DNA from: JAGNGI01 sp035448825
GTDB lineage: Bacteria; Fidelibacterota; UBA2242
Length of the DNA: 64,000 nucleotides
Assembly: GCA_035448825.1 (NCBI GenBank)
Contig: DAOTJS010000009.1
Location: forward strand, 17,728 to 81,727
Reading direction: 5' to 3'
Shown here piece after piece: positions 1 through 8,305 of this stretch. The number at the start of each line of letters is the position of its first letter. Position 1 is the first letter of the stretch. Both the position numbers and the translations under genes were made by a program. Below the pieces are notes generated by a model. It saw only the letters and a list, made by a program, of their open reading frames with translations. It was not told the origin of the DNA and ran no database searches.

Positions 1-2
1 AA

Positions 3-353
3 CAAGTCACTGAGGAGTATTTTCCCATTACCAGTTATGAAGCCAAATGGCTTAGTAATCACCCTATCTATAAAATGACTCCGCCGGTTTGCCCGGCTTC
101 AATTGGTACTGAACTGGCTGAAAAATTGGCCAATCTTACATTGGCAGTCTATCATGCTTTGCGTGGCAGAGATTATGGACGGGTTGATATCCGTATGGAT
201 GCAAGTGGTGATTTATTTGTACTGGAATACAATCCTAATCCAGATATTTCGCTGGAAGCTGGTTTTGTCCGCGCCTTAAAAGCAGCTGATATCAGCTATG
301 AATATTTTATTGATTTTCTTGTAAAACAAGCCTTGAATAGGCGGAGTAAATGA
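3..353 (+). CDS. ATP-grasp ligase, D-alanine-D-alanine ligase-like (C-terminal part)
   Basis: The reading frame is open from the left edge, so the N-terminal part lies outside the window; 116 residues are visible. They match the C-terminal catalytic half of ATP-grasp enzymes: the segment around the RDYGRVDIRMD stretch is followed by VLEYNPNPDIS, the E-x-N-x-N Mg-ATP ligand motif, in the order seen in D-Ala-D-Ala ligases. The family joins a carboxylate to an amine through an acyl-phosphate. The stop overlaps the next start (ATGA), and the next two genes are a GNAT acetyltransferase and a lysine 2,3-aminomutase-like enzyme. This suggests a ligase acting on an amino-acid derivative, possibly a beta-amino acid, rather than the cell-wall Ddl. 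The family is clear; the substrate is inferred. Confidence 0.8.
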   Translation, partial: QVTEEYFPITSYEAKWLSNHPIYKMTPPVCPASIGTELAEKLANLTLAVYHALRGRDYGRVDIRMDASGDLFVLEYNPNPDISLEAGFVRALKAADISYEYFIDFLVKQALNRRSK

Positions 354-838
354 ATACAATTCGGGGAATAGAAGCCGCTGATCGGACAGGTCTTCTCCAG
401 ATTCTGAACGGTACCAATATGTTTACTCCGGCGGAAATCAGTGTGGCGATGGAATTAATTGACACCGCTTTGACTAAACCAGACCAGACTGATTATTTAA
501 TATTCGTGGCTGTCAATGACCAAAAACTCGCCGGTTATGTTTGTTATGGACCGACACCTGCCACCGAGGGCACTTTCGACCTTTACTGGATTGCTGTCGC
601 TTCCCAGGTGCAGGGCAAAGGCATCGGCACAGATTTATTGGCTTATGTAGAATCCGCCGTCAAAGCCCGAAATGGTCATCTAATTATAATTGAAACTTCC
701 TCAAAAGAGAAATATTTGCCGACCCGCAATTTTTATCTGAAAAATGGTTATACAATTGCGGCACAGATAAAAGATTTTTATCGTCTTGGTGATGATCGGG
801 TGATTTTTGTAAAATACTTTAAACGGGAGAATAATTAA
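350..838 (+). CDS. GNAT family N-acetyltransferase
   Basis: A 162-residue single-domain protein. The acetyl-CoA-binding motif A is visible as VASQVQGKGIGTDLLAYVE (around residues 85-103, Q-x-x-G-x-G type), preceded by the beta4 segment DLYWIAV and followed by LIIIETSS and a YLPTRNFYLKNGY stretch typical of GNAT C-termini. It should transfer an acetyl group from acetyl-CoA to a primary amine. It overlaps the ATP-grasp gene by 4 bp and stops 3 bp before the aminomutase-like gene, so the three are probably co-translated. In archaea and some bacteria a GNAT enzyme (AblB) acetylates beta-lysine made by lysine 2,3-aminomutase (AblA). A similar role is possible here but not shown by the sequence. 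Confidence 0.85.
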   Translation: MNTIRGIEAADRTGLLQILNGTNMFTPAEISVAMELIDTALTKPDQTDYLIFVAVNDQKLAGYVCYGPTPATEGTFDLYWIAVASQVQGKGIGTDLLAYVESAVKARNGHLIIIETSSKEKYLPTRNFYLKNGYTIAAQIKDFYRLGDDRVIFVKYFKRENN

Positions 839-841
839 GAC

Positions 842-1960
842 ATGGAAAAATGGCGCAAATTGGTCCAGAAAAGTTTTACTAATGTGGATCAGATAACCAA
901 AGCCTTAAACCTGCCAAATGACGAACTAGCCGGACTCGACAAAGTCTTTCGGATCAAGGTTAATCCATATTATTTTTCATTGATTAAAAAGAAGGGCGAT
1001 CCGATTTATAAGCAGGTCATACCGGATAAAGCCGAATTGGAAGATTGCAGACTGGAATACGATCCGCTCAACGAAGAAAAAGATTCGCCGGTACCCAGTA
1101 TTGTGCATCGTTATCCCGATCGCTGTCTTTTTCTCGTTTCTCCAGACTGCGCCTCATACTGCCGGTTTTGTACGCGTAAACGCAAAGTCGGCGATGCGCA
1201 AAAGATTAGTCCACGATTTATCCAGCAGGGAATTAAATACATTGCTGAACATCCAGAAATTCGAGACGTTATTATTTCGGGCGGCGATCCGCTCATGCTG
1301 AGTGACCAGCAAATCGAGTATATTCTATCAAGCTTACGCCAAATACCACATATCCAGATTCTGCGTATTGGAACGCGTGTGCCTTGTTTTCTGCCTCAGC
1401 GGATTACCACGAAATTGGTTCGGGTTCTTAAGAAATATCATCCATTGTACATCAATGTTCATTTCAACCACCCGGATGAGTTGACGCCGGAAGCGGTCAA
1501 GGCTCTCGGCCGCCTGGCCGATGCTGGTATTCCTCTGGGAAACCAAACCGTACTCTTGAAGGGGGTAAACGACGATCCCGAAGTAATGAAATTACTGATG
1601 CAGAAACTGCTTCAAGCGCGCGTCCGGCCTTATTATATCTATCAGGCTGATATGGTATATGGTACCGAACACTTCCGAACCCGTGTCGAAAAAGGTCTGG
1701 AAATTATCAAAGCTCTACGCGGCTGGACTTCCGGTCTGGCGGTTCCGCACTTCGTGATTGACGCTCCCGGTGGTGGCGGCAAAATTCCACTCTTACCAGA
1801 ATATGTCAAATCCATTACCGACGAAGAAGTGGTTATGTGCAACTACGAAGGCAAGGAATTTCATTACCGACAGATTGATAATCAACCTCGACCATCTACC
1901 TGTGTAAAAGATATTCTGGCGGAAGAACTGGTCACGGAGAACGATTTAGCCTTAAATTAA
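842..1960 (+). CDS. KamA-family radical SAM aminomutase (lysine 2,3-aminomutase-like)
   Basis: 372 residues. The radical SAM [4Fe-4S] motif CASYCRFC (C-x3-C-x2-C) lies near residues 103-110. The SAM-binding GGDPL is near residue 149, and the PLP-lysine motif PGGGGK lies near residue 313, so both cofactor sites of the lysine 2,3-aminomutase family are present. The family moves an amino group from C2 to C3 of lysine or a related amino acid; some members (EpmB) serve EF-P modification. The protein is shorter than clostridial KamA (about 416 residues), mainly at the ends. It follows a GNAT gene and an ATP-grasp gene in one operon, which favours a small-molecule beta-amino-acid pathway. No efp or epmA is in the window. 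Substrate uncertain. Confidence 0.85.
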   Translation: MEKWRKLVQKSFTNVDQITKALNLPNDELAGLDKVFRIKVNPYYFSLIKKKGDPIYKQVIPDKAELEDCRLEYDPLNEEKDSPVPSIVHRYPDRCLFLVSPDCASYCRFCTRKRKVGDAQKISPRFIQQGIKYIAEHPEIRDVIISGGDPLMLSDQQIEYILSSLRQIPHIQILRIGTRVPCFLPQRITTKLVRVLKKYHPLYINVHFNHPDELTPEAVKALGRLADAGIPLGNQTVLLKGVNDDPEVMKLLMQKLLQARVRPYYIYQADMVYGTEHFRTRVEKGLEIIKALRGWTSGLAVPHFVIDAPGGGGKIPLLPEYVKSITDEEVVMCNYEGKEFHYRQIDNQPRPSTCVKDILAEELVTENDLALN

Positions 1961-2063
1961 ATTCCATCACCTTTTAATTTTCCAGGGTTACATAATTTGG
2001 ATAATTATTAGCTTTATAAGCCTATCTCCCTTCATTAAAATCACTTATTGAAAAACTCAAATT

Positions 2064-2094
2064 AATTATTAAATTCCAAAAAGAATTAATAATT
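2064..2094. other. A/T-rich inverted repeat upstream of the DUF1887-like gene
   Basis: AATTATTAAATTC and GAATTAATAATT form a 12-bp stem with one bulged A around a 6-nt loop, ending about 30 nt before the ATG at 2125. No T-tract follows, so it may be an operator or leader hairpin rather than a terminator. Function unknown. Confidence 0.4.
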
Positions 2095-2124
2095 GATTCG
2101 TTTTAGTAGAAATGGGAGAAGAAT

Positions 2125-3207
2125 ATGGCGCTGTTGGAAGTATGTTTAGTAAATGACCTACCGATAATCGGATACCTGAGTGCAATTTTAAAAAAGCCGG
2201 ACGCTATTGTTTGGCTACGCACCCCAAATCAGAAAAAGGTCGTTTCGCTAATTGAAACTTCTTTAAGTGGACAAATTAGCCCTACCTTCGAAAGCCGTGA
2301 GGTTAATCCGAATGACGTTACCGAATTTATCGAACAGTGCCAGAAAGTTCTCAGAGACTATCCTGAACATGATACCGTCCTGAATATTAGTGGAGGCTCG
2401 CGCCTGCACGCCCTTCTGGCGGCTGAAGTTTTCAAAAATGCCGGTAAGGAAGTTATCCTGATTGATCCGGACAATTCGCGGATCATTGACGTCAAGACCG
2501 GCGAGATCAAGACTTTTCAATTTAATCTAACCGTGAATGAATATATTGCGCTACACGGCATCAAAATGGAATCCGGGACTCGTTTCGATCCGGAGATCGG
2601 AAAGCGCAGTGCCCTTTCATTTTTCATCGGCAATAATCTCGACCGAGTAATGCCTTTTATTGATTTGCATCGGGACGAATGGAATAATATGGGCGAAAAT
2701 AAAAAGACGGCTCATTGGAAAATTGAGGATCAGCGACTGCGCTTTGTCGTCAATTATGAGGCTGAACAAAACATTATGCGTTTCCGTTTTGGAACCGGCG
2801 AAAACCAGAAAACTATTGACATTCCGGGCGACGGCGGGAATTACCTTTTCAATGGCGGGTGGTTGCGTGAATTGGTGTTTCTCAGAGTACACCGCAGTCA
2901 GTATGATGATGTCCGTCTGAATGTGCGAATTGCCAGAGAGAGCGTTCCGGAGTCAATGCGTTGTGAATCAATGATTGATATTTGTATGATGAAGGGGTGC
3001 AATTTCTATGTTTTTCAATGCTTTTCTTACCCCGTTACGCGCGAATCATTTATCGAACTTCAGGCTGTTCATGAAACTGTCGAGTTATTAAATGCGAGGG
3101 GATTTATCTTCATGTCCCATCGCCCGCATCGGGGATTCATTGAACGGGCGAACAATGTCGGTCTGGAAGTCATAACCGGTCATCGGATCGCAAATTTCAG
3201 TCTATAA
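2125..3207 (+). CDS. Card1/Can2-like (DUF1887) CARF-nuclease homologue with degenerate nuclease site
   Basis: 360 residues; GGGAGAAG precedes the ATG. Residues 1-130 form a Rossmann-like domain with NISGGSR at 87-93, matching the N-x-[TS]-GG-[TS]-[KR] motif in the CARF domain of Card1/Can2 (DUF1887) effectors. Residues 240-305 resemble their PD-(D/E)xK fold: NGGWLREL (243-250), then CESMID (280-285) where the family has a conserved N-E-x-D-type motif, then YVFQCFS (295-301) where it has a [FI]-E-C-K strand. Asp285 is kept, but the E-x-K pair is replaced by Gln298 and Phe300, so nuclease activity is doubtful. No cas gene or CRISPR array is in the window. It stands alone between an operon and a convergent transporter gene. 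A signalling-nucleotide-binding regulator is possible. The assignment rests on motif order only. Confidence 0.6.
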   Translation: MALLEVCLVNDLPIIGYLSAILKKPDAIVWLRTPNQKKVVSLIETSLSGQISPTFESREVNPNDVTEFIEQCQKVLRDYPEHDTVLNISGGSRLHALLAAEVFKNAGKEVILIDPDNSRIIDVKTGEIKTFQFNLTVNEYIALHGIKMESGTRFDPEIGKRSALSFFIGNNLDRVMPFIDLHRDEWNNMGENKKTAHWKIEDQRLRFVVNYEAEQNIMRFRFGTGENQKTIDIPGDGGNYLFNGGWLRELVFLRVHRSQYDDVRLNVRIARESVPESMRCESMIDICMMKGCNFYVFQCFSYPVTRESFIELQAVHETVELLNARGFIFMSHRPHRGFIERANNVGLEVITGHRIANFSL

Positions 3208-3225
3208 TCTCCTAGAGAATTATAG
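3202..3225. terminator. Hairpin between convergent genes
   Basis: CTATAATCTC and GAG-A-ATTATAG form a 10-bp stem with a 3-nt loop and one bulged A, overlapping the stop codon of the DUF1887-like gene and facing the end of the EamA gene. There is no clear T-tract, so termination is only likely. Confidence 0.4.
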
Positions 3226-3297
3226 GCGATCAGGTTTATTAATTAAGCAAAAAATTAAATGCCAATACTTGAGACAATTGATTGTATCGGAACTAAG

Positions 3298-4158
3298 TTA
3301 TGCCAAAGCAATAAACGTCGCCCCGGCAATAATAATTATTCCACCCATTAGACGCTCGCGAAGATTCTGCTCTTTGAACCAAAAAACACCATATAAAATA
3401 GTAAATAGCAGGCTGAGTCGTTTGATCGAAATCATATAAGCAACCTGAATCATATTAATTGCTGAATAATGGGTTATCGCCATTAGCGCCATCGCTAGAC
3501 CGATTTTAAAGAAGTTGCCCGGAGTGCTTACCAGCGGTGACAATTTGCCTTTCGTCATGATCAATACGAACGGTGTATACCCTATTGCCAGCAAACCGAA
3601 GTAAACAACGGCCATAAAAAGCGGTGAGGAATGCTGGATGGCAAGTTTGCCGAGAGTGGCGGTTATGGCATAACAAATTGCCACTATCAGCATACAAAGC
3701 GAACCGCGGTTTTTGAAAATTGCCAGCCAGGGTTCCAGCCAGCCGGATTTGGCGCGGTCAATTTGTAGAGCATAGGTTCCAATTGCGATTAAGATAATGC
3801 CGATGATTCCGATGACCGAAAGCTGCTCACCTAGAACTAGTGTCGGGATAATGAGCAGAAAAAGCGGAGTCAGTCCGAGGTAAGGCACGGTCAGTGATAA
3901 AGGAGCTATCTGGATGGCGCGCATATAAAGCAAAGTAGTGACTAGGTCCATCGCAACGCAAATTGCCATAGCAATCCAAAAAGTGGTATCTAACTCAGGA
4001 ATATCTATAAAAAATAAAATTGGCAAAAGAAATGGCAAAGCATAAGCTTCACGCACCCATGCCAGCAGGAGAGCATTAGTTTGACCGGCTGATTTTTTGG
4101 AAAAGGCATCGGCGGTTGCCATAAAAAACCCGGAAAGCAAAGCGACGAGATACCACAT
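3298..4158 (-). CDS. EamA/DMT-family transporter
   Basis: 286 residues, almost entirely hydrophobic, in about ten membrane segments arranged as two five-helix EamA halves, as in drug/metabolite transporters. The first half opens with MWYLVALLSGFFMATADAF. AGGAAATA lies just upstream of the ATG. The family exports or imports small metabolites such as amino acids, nucleobases or sugars; nothing here gives the substrate. It is convergent with the DUF1887-like gene and about 170 bp downstream of dsbD on the same strand, so it may have its own promoter. Confidence 0.85.
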   Translation of the reverse strand: MWYLVALLSGFFMATADAFSKKSAGQTNALLLAWVREAYALPFLLPILFFIDIPELDTTFWIAMAICVAMDLVTTLLYMRAIQIAPLSLTVPYLGLTPLFLLIIPTLVLGEQLSVIGIIGIILIAIGTYALQIDRAKSGWLEPWLAIFKNRGSLCMLIVAICYAITATLGKLAIQHSSPLFMAVVYFGLLAIGYTPFVLIMTKGKLSPLVSTPGNFFKIGLAMALMAITHYSAINMIQVAYMISIKRLSLLFTILYGVFWFKEQNLRERLMGGIIIIAGATFIALA

Positions 4159-4329
4159 ATTATTTCCTGATTAAAATTCCGATTTCAAGTACAGAATTTA
4201 ATGGCCTGAAGCAAACTATACTATAAAATGTTGTTAAGACAAACAGCCCTAATTAACCCTAAAGCGTTATTTTTATTGTAACAGATTTTCTTATTTTACA
4301 ATAAGTTTGGGAATTTATTGTGCAAATTT

Positions 4330-6096
4330 TTATTCGAGAGCCTGGTTCATTCGGCGAATAAAACTATCCGCATTTTCAAAGCCTAAAAGCCGTAAATCTT
4401 CTATTTCGCGGCCGTCGCGATTGATGAATATTATGGTCGGAACGCCTTTGATGTCATACTTCTCCACCAAAGTCTGAATTTCCGGGGTGACGTTGCCGGT
4501 TAAGTCAATTTTGAATAGGGCGAAGTTCTGGCTAAGACGAACAATTTCCGGATTACTAAAGGTGTATTGGTCTAGTTCTTTACAGGGAATGCACCAGTCG
4601 GCGTAGAAATCGAGTAAGATCGGTCGTTTTTCTTCCAAAGCTAAATCAAAATCTTGCGGTGAATAAGTTTGCCATTGTATCTCAATTCGTTCAGCTTTTT
4701 CCGATTTAAGAAACCAGGTACCGGATATGATTGCGACAATTGCCAGTAAGTTTTTAATGAAAACGAAAGTCCTGACGTTATTGCCGGACTTGCTGAACAG
4801 AATTAAATAAATGCCGCTGGCAATGACATACAGCCATATTATTATCGAAGCCAAACCAGCTGGTAATAATGGCTTGATGAAATAGAGTGCCATACCGATT
4901 AGTAAAAACCCGAAAATCTGGCGGATACCGACCATCCATTCCCCGGAACGCGGTAACCGGTCGAGCTGAGCTGCAAAAAAAGCCAGCACGATGAAAGGCA
5001 AACCTAATCCAAGTGATAAGGTAAAAAACATCAGAAAACCGATAAACGGTTTGCCGATGGAGGCGACATAAGTCAGAAGTCCAATTACAAATGGGCCAAT
5101 GCACGGCGCGGCTACGATTCCCATCGTTAGTCCCATAAAAAGTGCGCCGAGGTAGCCGCTCCGACTACCGCCAGCCAGTTTCATCAATGAATTTGGTACG
5201 CCAATTTCATATAGTCCGAACATACTAAGCGCCAGAGTCACCAGAATAACCGCAATTACGATCAAAACGATGGGATTAGTCATAACCGAGCCCAGCAGAC
5301 TACCGGACAGCGCCGCTAAAGTTCCCAGCAGAGAATTAACCAGTGCCATACCGAGAACGTATAGCAAAGCTAACAGCAGGGTTTTATTCTTCTTACCGAC
5401 TGCTTGTCCACCGAAATAACTCAGGGTGACCGGAATCAATGGATAAATACAGGGTGTTAGATTCAAACCCAGACCGCCCAGGAAAATCAAAATGAATGTC
5501 AGAAAATAACCTTTTTCGGCCAGCGAATTGCCTATATCGAAGCCCTTTTCGGGGTTGCTAATTGTAGTTTGCGATGTTTGGGGAAAATCTGTTGGCGTAG
5601 AATCGGCGGAATTGATACTGATCGGTCTAACCGGAATTTCCAGTACAAAAGGCACTTCAGCGGGTGGTAAGCAGACCTGGTCATTACAGCCTTGATAATA
5701 TAACGAGCCTTTCAAGGTTACCGATGAATCGGCATTTTTGAGTATTTTGCCTTCGATCTGAATACCAAAATCGCCCTCGAAAATTGATAGCGGTTGTTCG
5801 GAAAACGCTAAACGCTTAATAATGGGTTTAGGGAAAATAATCCGGCTGATTTTATATTCGGCTGAAGGCGCAATGCGCAATTCGGTCGGAATGAGAAATT
5901 CGTCGTTCGGTTTATGAGAATTGATATGCCAGTTGTCGCTAATATGGACATTTACTTCGGCTGAAAATTTCCCATCATTTTGGATATTTGGCGTCAGTAA
6001 ATTGACCCTGACCGATAAAATATCGGATTCGTTCGCCTGGATAAAATTCCAGTATATTAAAAAAATGGCTAATAACCGGAAATTACGAGTTTTCAT
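4330..6096 (-). CDS. dsbD: Thiol:disulfide interchange protein DsbD
   Basis: 588 residues from the chosen start. Three parts are visible: a signal peptide (MKTRNFRLLAIFLIYW) and periplasmic alpha domain containing the Cys pair in QGCNDQVCLPP; a central membrane domain with eight predicted helices and the two reactive Cys in NLTPCIYPL and VAAPCIGPF; and a C-terminal thioredoxin domain with YADWCIPCKELD. DsbD carries electrons from cytoplasmic thioredoxin across the inner membrane to periplasmic thiol proteins. An upstream in-frame ATG would add 46 residues before the signal peptide, so the internal ATG at 6096 is preferred, although neither start has a clear ribosome-binding site. It probably supplies electrons to secreted thioredoxin-fold proteins such as the selenoprotein candidate at 30181. 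Confidence 0.93.
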   Translation of the reverse strand: MKTRNFRLLAIFLIYWNFIQANESDILSVRVNLLTPNIQNDGKFSAEVNVHISDNWHINSHKPNDEFLIPTELRIAPSAEYKISRIIFPKPIIKRLAFSEQPLSIFEGDFGIQIEGKILKNADSSVTLKGSLYYQGCNDQVCLPPAEVPFVLEIPVRPISINSADSTPTDFPQTSQTTISNPEKGFDIGNSLAEKGYFLTFILIFLGGLGLNLTPCIYPLIPVTLSYFGGQAVGKKNKTLLLALLYVLGMALVNSLLGTLAALSGSLLGSVMTNPIVLIVIAVILVTLALSMFGLYEIGVPNSLMKLAGGSRSGYLGALFMGLTMGIVAAPCIGPFVIGLLTYVASIGKPFIGFLMFFTLSLGLGLPFIVLAFFAAQLDRLPRSGEWMVGIRQIFGFLLIGMALYFIKPLLPAGLASIIIWLYVIASGIYLILFSKSGNNVRTFVFIKNLLAIVAIISGTWFLKSEKAERIEIQWQTYSPQDFDLALEEKRPILLDFYADWCIPCKELDQYTFSNPEIVRLSQNFALFKIDLTGNVTPEIQTLVEKYDIKGVPTIIFINRDGREIEDLRLLGFENADSFIRRMNQALE

Positions 6097-6264
6097 AGTT
6101 GATGTTTTGCTACAATTGGCGGAAAAAGATTTCAGGGTAATCTGCTGATTGAAAATTGAACGAAAACTCAGGAAGTTAAAATCCATGCCATCAATTGTAT
6201 TACTCGGAACTTCTTGATTTTGAAAAATTTTCAAAGGCTGATTATAAACCGTCTAAATGACGGT

Positions 6265-6906
6265 TCATTTTTTAAGAGATTTTTTGTCGGTGATATAGAC
6301 TGACTTCATAACTACGTCTTTTAGCGGTCGGTCACGCTGGTCGCGTTTGACAGCTACGATTTTATCAACGACGTCCATCCCGGCGATGACCCGTCCAAAC
6401 ACGGTGTAGCCGCCGCGATCCAGAAATGGCAAATCCTTAACGCAGATATAGAATTGACTACCGCTGGAAGCTTTTTGAGGATTTACTTGATCGGGTAAAC
6501 GCGCCGCCGCCAGACTGCCGCGTAAATGCTTTTGACCGATTTCAGCTGGAATTGTATAGCCCGGTCCGCCGGTGCCGTCGTTATTCGGATCAGCATCACG
6601 ACTGAGAATATCACCGCCTTGAATGACGAATTCCGGTATAACCCGGTGAAAAGTCGTTCCGGTATAGTAGCCGGCTTTTACCAATTTCTTAAAGTTCATA
6701 GCGTGAAGAGGTGCTTGATTGGCAAATAGTTCGATCACGATTTTGCCATAATCGGTTTCAATTACGACAACCTCGTTGGGATCAACCGGTTCGTCCGGTA
6801 AAGCCTGCACTTTTTTCTGAATAGCTATAATGTCGGCTTCTTTCAGGGGCTGAGCCGAAAGCACCGATGCCATTAATGCAATTGAAATAAAAACGATAAA
6901 TTTCAT
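6265..6906 (-). CDS. Cyclophilin-type peptidyl-prolyl cis-trans isomerase, exported
   Basis: 213 residues with a signal peptide (MKFIVFISIALMASVLSAQ). The start at 6906 is set by AAGGAG 5 nt upstream; a longer frame lacks both. The cyclophilin core has the catalytic FHRVIPEFVIQGGD and the GSQFYIC segment, and residues of the cyclosporin-binding pocket are recognisable. It catalyses proline isomerisation in periplasmic or surface proteins. It lies between dsbD and a metallohydrolase gene on the minus strand; its reading frame ends about 170 bp before the dsbD start, and the pairing of two envelope protein-folding genes is sensible. A C-terminal lysine-rich tail (DKKSLKK) is visible. Confidence 0.92.
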   Translation of the reverse strand: MKFIVFISIALMASVLSAQPLKEADIIAIQKKVQALPDEPVDPNEVVVIETDYGKIVIELFANQAPLHAMNFKKLVKAGYYTGTTFHRVIPEFVIQGGDILSRDADPNNDGTGGPGYTIPAEIGQKHLRGSLAAARLPDQVNPQKASSGSQFYICVKDLPFLDRGGYTVFGRVIAGMDVVDKIVAVKRDQRDRPLKDVVMKSVYITDKKSLKK

Positions 6907-6931
6907 AAGTCTCCTTGAGTTAAAAATGATG

Positions 6932-7723
6932 TCAAATATCATAAGGTGTAGTCAATTCAATAATCTGGGTTGGGCGATATTGATCGGCAATCTCGATTTG
7001 ATAACTGCGCATATTAGTATCTGTATTTTTTTCAAATAGCTCCCTGACAATACTCGGATGATTATTGATTTCACTTAAATGCCCGAGAACCAGATGCTTT
7101 AAACGTCCATTTCCGGATAAACGTTGCAGTAGCATTAACGATTGTTCATTAGAAAGATGACCAACTCGACTCTTGATGCGCTGTTTAAGATTAAGGGGAT
7201 AAGGTCCGTTGATTAACATCATCAGATCATGATTGGCTTCCAGAAAAAGTAAATCCGGATCGGCGATTTGAACCAGTACCGATTCGGAAACTGTACCGAG
7301 ATCGGTCACAACGGCAACTTTAAACTGCTCGGCTGAAATGACAATGCCAATCGGATCAATGGCATCGTGCGGAATATGAAAAGTTTTTACTTTTAAATCT
7401 TCAATGGCTAATTCATCACCAACTCGAAAAGGATACACGCTGACTTTGTGGAAAAATTCCGGATTAATGACTTTCAGAGTCTGATCGGTAAGATATACGG
7501 GTACTTTGTGATAGCGGGCAAAGGTGCCCACGCCTTTGAGATGGTCGGAATGTTCATGAGTCAAGATAATGGCGCCGACCGAGTGTTCGTCAATTGCTAT
7601 TGCTTCCATACGAGTATGCAGGTTTTTCAGGCTGAAGCCCTGGTCAATTAGAAGTGCCTGTTGTTTATGACGAATGTAAGTGCAGTTACCTTTACTGCCA
7701 CTGCCGAGGTTACAAAAAATCAT
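6932..7723 (-). CDS. MBL-fold metallohydrolase, WalJ/YycJ type
   Basis: 263 residues. The metallo-beta-lactamase metal motif LTHEHSDHLKG (H-x-H-x-D-H) is near residue 55, with further ligands in the VVTDLG and LFLEANHD segments and a late histidine in LVLGHLSEINN. This order, and the start FCNLGSGSKGNC, are typical of the WalJ/YycJ family of metal-dependent phosphodiesterases or nucleases, linked in Firmicutes to cell-wall signalling and DNA repair. The start overlaps the pyrE stop by 4 bp (ATGA), so translation is coupled to the pyrimidine genes. The physiological substrate is unknown. Confidence 0.87.
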   Translation of the reverse strand: MIFCNLGSGSKGNCTYIRHKQQALLIDQGFSLKNLHTRMEAIAIDEHSVGAIILTHEHSDHLKGVGTFARYHKVPVYLTDQTLKVINPEFFHKVSVYPFRVGDELAIEDLKVKTFHIPHDAIDPIGIVISAEQFKVAVVTDLGTVSESVLVQIADPDLLFLEANHDLMMLINGPYPLNLKQRIKSRVGHLSNEQSLMLLQRLSGNGRLKHLVLGHLSEINNHPSIVRELFEKNTDTNMRSYQIEIADQYRPTQIIELTTPYDI

Positions 7724-8298
7724 AGTTTGCCTGTTCGACCACGAGTAGTCAGAGGAATATTAGCCAGACATTGGGGACATTCCTCCGGCTTATAAGTCGG
7801 AATATCCAATGTAATCAAGGAATGGAACGGGAAACCGAAATTAATTTTTCCGCCGCTACGGTCTATCAGTACACCAACTCCCAGAATGTAGCCACCGAAT
7901 TTATTGGCTAAATCAATTAATTCCAGAAGTGAACCGCCGGTTGTGACGACATCATCAACGATTACGACGCGCTCGCCGCTGGCGATATTGAAACCACGTC
8001 GCAAGACGAGCTCGTTATTTTCTCTCTCGGCAAAAATACTGCGCGTGCTCAAAGCCCGTCCGACACTGTGGCTGATAATAATGCCGCCGGTTGCAGCTCC
8101 CAGGACGACATTGGGGCTCATATTTTCAAAATTCTTGGCGATGCCCTTGCAAAGCTTATCGCAAAGCAAAGGATATTGCAAAACCTTGAACTTCTCGACA
8201 TAGGTATCACTATGCAAGCCGGAGGTTAGTAAAAAATGACCACTCAGGATGGCACCGCTTTCTTTAAGTATATTTAAATAATTCTCGTCTTTTTTCAT
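7720..8298 (-). CDS. pyrE: Orotate phosphoribosyltransferase
   Basis: 192 residues from MKKDENYLNIL. A longer open frame runs 34 codons back into pyrF but has no family similarity. The PRPP-binding motif VVIVDDVVTTGGSLLEL is clear (about residues 115-131). GHFLLTSGLHSDTYVEKFK matches the N-terminal orotate-binding region, and a C-terminal CPQCLANIP stretch is typical of one OPRT subgroup. It makes OMP from orotate and PRPP, the fifth step of UMP synthesis. It lies 7 bp after pyrF, which performs the next step, and overlaps the metallohydrolase gene. Confidence 0.93.
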   Translation of the reverse strand: MKKDENYLNILKESGAILSGHFLLTSGLHSDTYVEKFKVLQYPLLCDKLCKGIAKNFENMSPNVVLGAATGGIIISHSVGRALSTRSIFAERENNELVLRRGFNIASGERVVIVDDVVTTGGSLLELIDLANKFGGYILGVGVLIDRSGGKINFGFPFHSLITLDIPTYKPEECPQCLANIPLTTRGRTGKL

Positions 8299-8305
8299 CT
8301 TGAAC

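Noticed and set aside
2125..3207. Active CRISPR-associated nuclease and a CRISPR locus
   Set aside because: No direct-repeat array or cas gene in the window, and the catalytic Glu and Lys are replaced.
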